A stretch of 64,000 nucleotides of DNA, taken from contig NC_092806.1 in NCBI RefSeq assembly GCF_040954645.1, positions 2,232,001 to 2,296,000 on the forward strand, given 5' to 3'. The DNA comes from Diabrotica undecimpunctata. Its lineage: Eukaryota > Arthropoda > Insecta > Coleoptera > Chrysomelidae. How positions within the stretch are numbered: position 1 is the first letter of the stretch; each line of letters opens with the position of its first letter. The notes below the pieces were generated by a model that was not told the DNA's origin, did no database searches, and saw nothing but the letters and a program-made list of their open reading frames with translations. The position numbers were made by a program, and so were the translations under genes. Shown piece after piece: positions 23,020 through 32,106 of this stretch.

Positions 23020-24062
23020 TGTAAAATTGTACTTAAAAAGTTATTTTTTTATGTTTTTTTTTAAATTGCAAAATGTCAACAAACTATCGTTTTTATTTAT
23101 ATTTTTTGATAACATAGGCCCCTAAATAAATATGACCGGTTTTTTATTTTAAATACACCTTAGTGGGCGGTCTTTTTTTCGACCGCTGATATATTTTTTC
23201 AAAAATTGCGACTAATAAATGAAATTGGTGAAATATTAGTAATGAAAATATTTCAGTTGGTTGCCAAATGCACTATTTTCAACGTGGCATCATGAACTTT
23301 TTCAAACATTTTTTGTGGCAGTCAATCTGTTTAAAGACGAAAGTATAACCAGTAATGAGAAAGTGGTTAAAAAGAAGAGGGTGTTGTTAAATAAAGGTGA
23401 GAATAACAAGAAAAGAGACTTTGATTTCAGTGACTCTTAAGATAATGCCCATTTTTCTACCTAACTTCTCACGAAGGATAGGTAGGCTCATCGTGCTAAA
23501 GTTAGACACATAATGGTGCAGATGTAGATAGCGAGAATAATAAATCAGTTTTCATTGGTGAATTATGGGTCAATTCAAAATTATGTTAGGGGTAATATTA
23601 ATAAATGTAGATGGTTTCCCACTAATTATATTTTTAGTCATGCTTTTTTTATTCTACTCCATATATGAGATAGAATGGAAAAAATTACCAACTTTGCATA
23701 TTAAGTACATGTCAACTATCTTGATTTTTGTATTTATTATTTTTTAGAATATTTGATTAGGGAATTTTTGCAGTTTGTTTTCATTAAAAAAATAATAACT
23801 AAAGAAAAACAAGAAATGCAGAGCGTAGTGATGCACGTATATTATCAGTGACGTAAATAAATCATTCATAAATAAAACAATAATAAAAATCTTGAAGATA
23901 TAGGCCGAATAAACACAAATTTAAATACAATACAAAAAGATAAAAAAAATCTCAATCTCAACATATTATATTAAAAGTTCTTTCCGACTTAAAATATCGC
24001 TTTTAAAACTTTATTATCAGAACAACTAAAAATAAGTTCGCAATTATATAGTACTGATTATA
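23020..24062. repeat. Right arm of long inverted repeat
   Basis: Reverse complement of the left arm. Sequence 23181-23460 has no counterpart on the left; it contains a short basic frame (KKKRVLLNKGENNKKRDF) of unknown origin. Confidence 0.85.
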
Positions 24063-24430
24063 ATTCTAATTTGACCACTTGAAAACTGCCTAAAATGATA
24101 TTTCGACACCTTATATTTGCACCTATCATTTTTTCATGGTCACGTCTCCCACCTCGACCAGCCTAGCCCGATTTGTCTAAGAGCTTATTTGTAAATAATA
24201 TTTTAATTTTTGTATAGATTTATGTCCCATGAAATGGGTAAGTTCCAGCTTGGTACGTAAAGGTCTTTCTCTATCCTATAAATATTTTTGTATGTATGTA
24301 GACGAATATGTATGCATGTGTCAATTAATACATAAATATATCTTCTTACTACCAGAAATCAATAGAAGAACGAAATTTGCTTAAATTATTTTTTGGTAAA
24401 AATGCTATAATATTCAAATCCAAAATATCA
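24063..24430. other. Unassigned sequence
   Basis: No continuation of the broken saposin-gene copy is visible on this side of the RAG1-like element, and no other feature is recognised. Confidence 0.5.
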
Positions 24431-24790
24431 CCAAATATACTACCTAAAGAAAAGAGCATTTGATCAGTGTATATTACTAATCGTACTCATACTAATGACA
24501 TACTGCTGTAACACTTGGACACTAACGCACTCAAAGGATAATGGGAAGATGTGTGTTATGAATAACAAAGAGAGATCCCAAAAGAATATGCTGGACCCGG
24601 CGGAAAACCCAGATCACTAATGCAATCAACAGAATTAAATCTTTAAAATGATAGTAGGTGGAAAGAACTGACAATAGATGGTCCACCAAAATTACATTGT
24701 AATATTCAAGAAACATCAAGAGATCAAGACGACGTCCAACCTTAAGATGGGACTATGACATGCAACAAACAGGTAGAACATGGTACCATA
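24430..24790 (+). pseudogene. LINE C-terminal remnant
   Basis: The plus strand reads LILMTYCCNTWTLTHS and further scraps of the LINE C-terminus. It is very decayed and abuts the pogo-like element. Confidence 0.5.
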
Positions 24791-24987
24791 CATCGGGGTG
24801 ATTTCGGACAGTAGGGGCGAATTCGTAGAAATTCGCCTCTGTCTACTTCTACCTCACTGTTATCAATCCGCGAACTCACAAATCAACTATTTGTACTGAA
24901 TTTTGTCGGTTCTGAGTTAGGTGTCGAGATATAGTAGTGTACGTGTCATCGTAACGTTTTGTTGACTCATAGGTACGTATTTTATAA

Positions 24988-27888
24988 CTAGACTTCGGCA
25001 AATATGCAAATAAAAATGTAGAAAATATGCGCATAAATATGCACGTGTTTACCCGAAAATATGCAAATATTTTACAAAATATGCATACAAATAAATAAAA
25101 AAATCGTAAAATAGTAACAATTTTATTTAAAAAAAAAAGTGTACATAACTAAATATTTCCTACTGTTCATTAAGATTTACATTTATTTTAAGTAACTACA
25201 TTATTTTAAGTATGAATAAACTTATTTAAAATTATGGTAACAATAAATGACCAAGTGGTGTTCAAAATTTTCTAACAAAAACTTGTGGCTTCTGTCTGAG
25301 TACATATATTTATATATGGAAAAACTTCGTTCAACATCAACTGATGTAACGGGAGCATTTTTCAAACTAACCAAAACATTTGGTTCTAAATTAATTGTTT
25401 CCGAAATATTTCCAGCTAGAACACTGACTGCTTCAGAAAGAATATGGTAACCTTTATTTTTTTCCATAGTAGCTTCAAATTTTTTTAAAATATCTTTTCC
25501 AATATTACCTCTAACGTTCCGACAACATGACGCAAATTCTTTTATTAATGCTGTACTTTCGAACAATGCCAGTTTTGGTGATTCTAACTGAGTAATTGTT
25601 TTTTGAACAAAACTAAAATTTAATTTTATAAATGAAAGTTCTTGTTGAAGCAAGTTACTCTGAAAAGTTTGTTTAGAATCCATAAGAGATTGGGAACTTT
25701 CATCTGTTAACGTATCAATTATATTCTTTATTTTAACAAAATGATCTGCATAAAAATTAGCTGCTTCTAACCATGTTCCCCATCGCGTTAAAATAGGTTG
25801 TGGTGGAAGAGGAATGTTAGGTAGCATTTCTTTATAAAGTTGAATTCTTATAGGAGATTTAAGAAATACTTTTTTGACACTGGATATCATGGTATTTACA
25901 AGAGGAAACTTTTTTCGTATTTCCTCTGCAACTCTGTTTAATCCATGCGCTACACAAGTAACATGTATTAAATCTGGGAAAAATATTTTTAAATTTTGTC
26001 CTGCTTTCACCATATAAGGAGCAGCATCCGATAAAATAAGCAGTAATTTATTAGAAGAAATAGATGTCGGAAGAAAAAAATTTGCTAATGTTTCTTGTAT
26101 AAAACGCGAAATAATGCGTTAAAGCATTTGTTTTCTCAAGTTGCTGGCATGAAATAAGATGAAATTTTGGTAAGGTATCTTCTTTAAGAACACCACTCAA
26201 TAAATGAGCAATATACTTTCCTGAGGAATCAGTGGTTTCGTCTACAGATATGTAAAAATAATTATCTGCAATTTCTTCCTTAATATTAATTAACACCGAC
26301 GAGTATAGCCCGTTCACATTATTTATTCTTAGAGACCGATCACTTGGAACATTAAGTTTGCAATATTTTTTTAGAAACAAACTAAAATTTACATTTGCTA
26401 ATTTTGAAAGCGGTATGTTTGCAGACACTAATGCGCGACACAAGTCTTCATTAAAAGTTTCTTGCTCATCTAATTTTTTTGAAGTAGATTGGAAACATTT
26501 AGCCATTGAAGTTTGATGTTTTCCTCCTATTTTTCCTTTTTTTGCAATGTGTGAAGCAGTTCTCACATGTTGGTCTATCTGAAATTTCTTTTCACATGCT
26601 ATCTATAAATAAAAATAAAAACCTTTATTTTAACCCAACCTTTAAAATATAAAAATATACAAGGTGTTTTTGGTTAATCAAATAACTGGTTTGGAAAAAA
26701 AAACACTCGCTAAGTGTTTTAAATGCAGTATTAATCCACAAATTAGTTTTTGTTAATTACCATTAGTACATCATATAACTTATTTTAAAATTCAACAAAA
26801 GTTTTTTTTTTGTTAATTCAATTACAATAAAAATAATTGTGTTTTAGAATAGCTGACTTCATAAAAAAAAGTAAATGTGAAAAATTTTTCGAAATACACA
26901 CCATTGTATTGTACCACGGACAATTTTTTCTCACTAAAGGAAGCTATTTTTCATTTAAAAACAACCTACGAGTACTAAATTTCAAGTAAATACGTTAATT
27001 GGTTTGAAAGTTATTGTTGTTATTAACTAAAAGAATTTAATTTTTTTTAAATTTAACACCCTGTATCTCGAAAAGTAAATAAGTTTGACCCCTCAATAAC
27101 TATATCGTTTTGTTCAATTTTTCGAGAAGTATCTACAGTCAAACGTTGTAAGTGTCATTTGGAAACACCCTGTATGTATGAAATATTAGATATTTAATAG
27201 AAAATATTAGATACTTACAATTTTGCCACAGACTGAACAGTAGATTTTTCCCATATCCATAGACAGCTCTTTATAAGGTTTAATCCAAGTTGAAGCACTG
27301 GTTGTTTTAGGCATTATAAAATCACAATCTTCCTTTTTGTTACGCACAACGAGTGTTTACGCTTTGAATATCAAAACAAAAATGATTTACAAATCTGAGC
27401 ATCAAATTAGAAATGTTTAGGTACCTAATTCAATAAACTGGGAGATTTTGGAAAATCCCTATATTAGGAACAAAACTATTAGCCGTTTACCTGCTGTTAA
27501 GATACAATAAATTGTAGATAGATTTGGGGATTAGATCATAAAATGCAAATGAGCGAACCCTTAGCGATTATCCAATAACTGAATGCCTCAGTGACCGAGA
27601 CTTTCTAAGAATGTTGAGGGCTACTTAAATTGATCTTCTTTGAAATTGTAAATGTTTTGTACCTCTAGAGATTACGTACTTAGATCATTTCTTGATTAAA
27701 ATGACTACAAAATTTTATACAATAATTGAAATAAATTGGTATGTTTAAAAATTTTCAAATACAGTATAAAAATTTGAACTTTTATGCACTTTATGCAAAC
27801 TTTTATACAAATATGCCAAAATATGAAATATTTGCATAAAATATGCATAATATGCAAAATATGCAATATGCATATTTGCCGAAGTCTA
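24988..27888 (-). mobile_element. hAT transposon with perfect 8-bp target duplication
   Basis: The TIR TAGACTTCGGCAAATATGCA is at 24988-25007 and inverted at 27869-27888. The 8-bp duplication TTTATAAC flanks it at 24980-24987 and 27889-27896. The subterminal regions are full of ATGCAAAATATGCAT-like repeats, probable transposase-binding sites. Length is 2,901 bp. The transposase is on the minus strand. Confidence 0.95.
25222..27314 (-). pseudogene. hAT transposase with BED finger and hATC domain
   Basis: Exon 1 (27314-27219, 32 codons) starts MPKTTSASTWIKPYK and ends CSVCGKI at a GTAAG donor. Exon 2 begins at 26602 with IACEKKF, Q-rich IDQHVRTASH, completing a C-x2-C...H-x5-H BED zinc finger. 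Next come YISVDETTDSSGKYI (first catalytic Asp) and LILSDAAPYMVKAG (second Asp), followed by HVTCVAHGLNRVAEEI. The C-terminal dimerisation block is TSVDVERSFSIYKYM with NFEHHLVIY. A frameshift and a stop near 26020-26110 break the frame between the two halves. Otherwise it is well preserved, in line with the intact TIRs and TSD, so it is a fairly young insertion. Confidence 0.88.
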
Positions 27889-28070
27889 TTTATAACCCTT
27901 AAAATTTCAGGCTTTTTTTTAATCTTAAAAAGAAACTGCTGTACAAAAAAAGCAATTATATGTAATAGGGAGTGGCAACAAACTGTTAAGTGGTTTGTTA
28001 ACAATCTATGTATAAAATAATATAGTTGTATTTAGCCTAGTTTTTTTTTTAGAAATTAATTTGCAAAAAT

Positions 28071-29523
28071 TTGTCTTCGGGTGGGTCGAATCTGGACACC
28101 ATGATGCGACAGTACAAAAAGAAAGTAGGTATAAACTTCATGAATTACAATTTAGAAAATATAGAGAGAGCTATTTCTGATGCTAGGAATAAATTGCATG
28201 ATAGACTCAAAGGCAAATCGACATTCCAACAAGGTACACATAATGCTCTTAGTGCACAAGAAAAAAAAATGATAGCACAAGGTATCATAAAATTTTATGA
28301 ATGGGGGTTTCCCATGATCCGTTCCGATATAAGAGTCTTAATAAAAAGCTATCTGGATAAAAAAGGACAAACTGTTAATGTTTTTAAGAACAATCCACCT
28401 GGGATCGACTGGTTTTATACATTCTTTAGAAAAATAATGTTCGAACAGATCGTATGGTCCAAAATATAAAGCGGTGCAAGGCAAATGTTACACGAGGAAC
28501 AGTTTTATACTATTTTAAGAATTTAAAAAACAGACTTATAGGCATTCTCCCATCACACATTGTCAATTACGACAAAAATAATTTAACTGACGACACGGGT
28601 AGAATTAAAGTGTTTTGACGCCGCAGATCAAAAACGGTCGAAAGAATAATGGATTCGAGCAAAGCCAGCACAAAGTTATGATGACTATCAGCGGATCAGA
28701 TATACTTTTATCCCCATATATGGTATACAAATCAATACACTTATAACCATCATGGGTAGAGTGAGGGCCAGAAGGGTGTGTCTACAAAAGAACAAAGTCA
28801 GGCTGGGTCAGCTCTCCAACATTCAAAGACTGGTTCGATGAAATTCTTCTCCCATATCTTAAAAAATTGCCAGGTAAAAAAGTAATCATAGGCGATAACT
28901 TAGCTAGTCAGTCATATGTGTATATGTTGTCGAAAACTGCAAAAAGTATGACTTTCAGTTTGTGATGCTGCCTCCAAATGCAACGCATTTGTGACAGACG
29001 CTAGACGTCGCTTTTTTTGCTCCATTTAAAGTCATGGCAAAATACGCTTACCGAATGGAAAACCAAAAATAGAGGATGAATTTCCAAGTCTAAGCTTCCT
29101 GGGCTATTTAAAAAAGCCATTGAAGCCATTGTTCATATCAAAGATAATATTACGTCTGGTTTTAAATCCTGCGGAATTATTCCATTAAAGTCAGACAACG
29201 TCATCAAAAAGGTATGAGCTAGTGAACCTTCAGAAACTGAAAACCAAGACCACTGGACCTACACTTTTCAAAACTTTCCTTAAGAAAGTAGACAGGGCGC
29301 AACCCAAAAACGTTTAAAAACACGGGACAACCAGTTACAGGTGCCTTCAGGTAAAATGGTGAGCGTAGGAGATTTAGAACAACGATTTATCGGAGAAGAA
29401 GGGAAACTGAAGAATATAGAACAAGTAGTCAGGATGACCAAAGTGGAACAGATCTGCAGACTGAAGAAGAGGCTAAGGTTGAAAGTGAACAAATTTAAAT
29501 GGGTAAGACCGATTGTTTTATAG
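28071..29523 (+). pseudogene. Pogo/Tigger-like transposase, frameshifted
   Basis: The start is probably MMRQYKKKVG at 28101. The N-terminal DNA-binding part ends in PPGIDWFYTFFRK, like the CENP-B/Tigger HTH blocks. After a stop near 28467 the DDE domain continues in several frames: HIVNYDKNNLTDDTG (first Asp), ERIMDSSKAST, then LPGKKVIIGDNLASQS (second Asp), and LPPNATH. A C-terminal tail with KKRLRLKVNKFKW ends at TAG 29521. Multiple frameshifts make it non-functional. Confidence 0.84.
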
Positions 29524-30565
29524 ACATTAATACTTTGGTACTTGTTAAATTAGTTTTACCAAAGAATGTAGATAAATATTATGTTGTAAATTAATGTTTA
29601 TAATGTAAATTTTTTCTTTATCTTTTTAATTTTCTTAGAAAGCAAACATCAGAAAAAATGATGGTCTATTTTAAGTATCCCTAAATAAAAGATGAAAGTG
29701 TACTTGAGGGGAGTCAAATTTTTAAAATTCTTGAAAAGGTGACGAATATGAGACGTCAGAGATACCAATTTCCCATTATATTACGAATGAAAAATATTTA
29801 AATCGAATAATGTTTTTCTAGTTTTTAGTTTAAATGAGGAATTTTTTTTTTTTGTTAGTCTTATTTTATAGAATGTGTTTAGAATTAAGGAGCCCTGTTT
29901 TAGTATATATTCGTGCCGCTTTGGGGAAATAATTTTTTTTCAAATTTAAAATGTTTTTTTTATCTTATTTTTTTTATGTCCCAAAGTTTTTTATCTTTTT
30001 TTGTCCGAATTAACCCCTCTTTATGGTCGAATAAGATTTATAATACAAAATAATGCTATGTCCGGTTTTACCCCAAAAATAGGGGCGAATTCGGACACTA
30101 AATAACCCAAAAAAGAAAAGAAACCCTTATGCTGAGGATGTCCTCCGGAGGCGTGTCAGCCGGGAGCTGACAGCCGTGCCGGACGCATCAAGGAATTTGG
30201 ATATTGGTCAAAATACTTGGGAATTCCAAGTTTGGCCGAATCCAAATTTCTAATTGAGTCGATGCAGGGAAATTTCACTTTTGCTACGTAAAACAAAGGA
30301 TTTGTTTTACATAAAAGCAGGTAGATTTTCTCTCATCGGTCAGTCGAGCTTGCCTCTTCTACTGTAGACCTAGTCGGTGCTATTATTGTTCCAACTAAGT
30401 TATTGTTTTATTTCTGGTTTCCTATATACCATTTTTATTTTAGCATTATTGTATATTCAGACCTTTTCAGGTTAGAATATTACATTGATCTATGTTTGTT
30501 CATGTACTGATTGTTTGATATTTTATTTGATTATTTTGATTGTTTATTTTTCTTGTATTTTGTGT

Positions 30566-31207
30566 CTAAGTTGTTCTTCCGTAAGTTAAGAACACTTAGA
30601 AATATTTATCTTGCTTTTTCTATTTTAAATTTTGATTTGTACTTTGTCTAAGTAGTTCTTTCCGGTAAGTCAAAGAACTCTTAGAAATATTTCTCTGAAT
30701 ATTTGACTTGTTATTTTAATTGTTTGTCTAAGCCGTTCTTTTCTGGTAAGTCAAAAAAACACTTCGAAATATTTTCATAATCATTGTTGCATTATTATTT
30801 CCGATATTTTATCTAAGATATTTTCTTCCTTAAGTTAAGAAAATACTTAATACATTTGTCTCTTTCATTTTCTATTTTATGCTAAGTTGTTTCTTCCGTA
30901 AGTTAAGAAACACTTAGACATATTTCTATAATCTCTTTCATTTTTGCATTTCTCGTTTTATATTTTGAGTATTTGATTTTTCCACTCAAGGTCGTTTCTT
31001 CCGTAAGTCAAGAAACACTTAGAAATATTTCCATATTTTACTCTCTCACATTTACATATTTCATTTATCTATATTTCTGTCCTAAGTTGTTTCTTCCGTA
31101 AGTCAAGAAACACTTAGAAACATTTTTTTTTCTTTGCATTATATTTTTATACCATTTAATTTACTTGTTTACTAAGTTATTCCTTCCGTAAGTCAAGGAA
31201 TACTTAG
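30566..31207 (+). repeat. Array of eight covarying hairpins in retroelement leader
   Basis: Units at 30566-30599, 30648-30684, 30728-30766, 30813-30850, 30882-30917, 30985-31022, 31082-31117 and 31172-31207. Each is CTAAG, a 7-9 nt stem strand, a loop CCGTAAGTY, the complementary strand, then CTTAG. Stem sequences change together: TGTTCTT/AAGAACA (unit 1), AGTTCTTT/AAAGAACT (2), TATTTTCTT/AAGAAAATA (4), TGTTTCTT/AAGAAACA (5, 7), TATTCCTT/AAGGAATA (8). The loop is almost invariant, while spacers of 30-70 nt are unrelated. This is the signature of a selected RNA structure repeated in tandem. Confidence 0.93.
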
Positions 31208-31270
31208 ATCATTTTTACCTATCTGTTTTCCATTTTTGCTCTGTTACTTTGTAAATGTTCCTTGGAACCG

Positions 31271-31315
31271 TTACCTATAACAGATATTTGTCACTGGAAC
31301 TGTTATTTATAACAG
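31271..31315 (+). repeat. Two further leader hairpins ending TATAACAG
   Basis: GTTACCTATAACAG and ACTGTTATTTATAACAG are two related palindromes just before the gag start. The second is perfect (CTGTTAT/ATAACAG). They form a different hairpin type from the eight upstream. Confidence 0.7.
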
Positions 31316-31450
31316 CGGTGGTATTTCTTTCTACCTTTCTACCAGCGACAAACCAAAGATGGTGAATACTCGATCCAATTCCGGGGATAGGAAGAAGCCC
31401 GAAGAGCCGGCAATGGGTCCTGCAGGCCCAAATGCCCCCTCTAGGCAACA

Positions 31451-31763
31451 AGGATATTAAAGTATTTAAATTATTTTGTTAGAATTTTTAGAATTACTTC
31501 AAACGATTTATAGTTAAAAAACCGCGAAAATCGTCCGGATTTACCACAAGTGACGGTGCAGAAAAGGAAATATTAAACAATAGTAGCAAAAAATGTAGAA
31601 TTGCAATGTAAGATAGGCTGCAGCATAATCTGTAGCAGATGCTGAGAATGATCATCAATATTTAAGTAGACTTTGTAAATTTCACATTGTCGAAAAAGCG
31701 ACTGAAAAAGAATTTAAATTTTCTAATATACTGCGTATATATAGAGGTCAAACATTATAAACT
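31451..31763. other. Unassigned sequence upstream of gene 3
   Basis: A degenerate plus-strand frame with scraps such as EKATEKEFKFSNILRIYRG is visible but not recognised. Similarity to the gene 2 upstream region starts at about 31764. Confidence 0.4.
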
Positions 31764-32015
31764 TCTGACAATGTCAAATTTTCAGACTGTAGAATTAATC
31801 AAGATAGGATGACTTATTAACATTGACTGATATTGGGTAGATTTATTATCAGTAAAGCATCAAATTTTCTGTATTACACAAAATAAGTTTTTCTTACATA
31901 TCTTAAATATTCATTATGTTATAATAAGTACTTCACCTTATCGTATATGGAAATCAAAGTTAACAAATATAGAAAGGTAGTGAGGAGTATTAACAATAAC
32001 ATAAAATGTAATAAG

Positions 32016-32063
32016 TCAAGTGGTCCTTTTTGTTAAGTGGTTGACTTCTTATTGTATATAAAG
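32016..32063 (+). promoter_or_regulatory. Gene 3 promoter: two YAAGTGG boxes plus TATA
   Basis: TCAAGTGG (32016-32023) and TTAAGTGG (32033-32040) lie 17 nt apart, followed by TATATAAAG at 32055-32063, 44 nt before the ATG. The TYAAGTG core is the classical binding site of NK-2 class homeodomain proteins; that such a factor acts here is inference. Confidence 0.75.
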
Positions 32064-32106
32064 CGAAACTGACAATGTACATTATTGTGAAATACAATTC
32101 TCAAAC

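Larger units (their letters stand above)
20129..24062 (-). mobile_element. RAG1/Transib-like transposon with long inverted repeats
   Basis: The inverted arms, about 20150-20990 and 23020-24062, flank a RAG1-like gene. Both outer ends carry ATAATCAGTACTA and GCGAACTTATTTTTA. Both inner parts carry GCCCCTAAATAA-type and CACTAAGGTGTAT blocks. The right arm has about 280 bp extra (23181-23460). A 22-nt block at the left end is duplicated, so the exact left end is 20129 or 20151. I could not find a clean target duplication. Long arms are unlike classical Transib, whose TIRs are short and start CACWRTG. Confidence 0.75.
24795..30074 (+). mobile_element. Pogo-like transposon interrupted by a hAT element
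   Basis: The left terminus GGGGTGATTTCGGACAG (24795) matches the reverse complement of GTCCGGTTTTACCCC (ends 30074). AGGGGCGAATTCG also occurs at both ends (24813 and 30081), so the true ends may lie a few tens of bases further out on the right. The transposase lies at 28071-29523. The left part (24795-24979) is separated from the gene by the nested hAT element. Confidence 0.65.
30130..31450 (+). mobile_element. 5' part of an LTR retrotransposon (LTR, leader, gag start)
   Basis: It begins with a GC-rich segment containing perfect palindromes (CCTCCGGAGG; GTCAG...CTGAC). An arthropod initiator-like TCAGT lies at 30340-30344. A roughly 900-nt non-coding leader with the hairpin array follows. 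An ORF then starts at 31359: MVNTRSNSGDRKKPEEPAMG, typical of a gypsy-like Gag N-terminus, and stops after 34 codons, where the element is truncated near 31450. The LTR boundary is not determined. Confidence 0.6.

Noticed and set aside
27705..28020. Overlapping ORFs rich in Cys/His/Ile on both strands
   Set aside because: They come from the ATGCAAAATATGCAT subterminal repeats of the hAT element.
30566..31207. CRISPR-like repeat array
   Set aside because: The repeats vary in sequence but keep complementarity, lie in an insect retroelement leader, and have irregular spacers; no cas genes or prokaryotic context.
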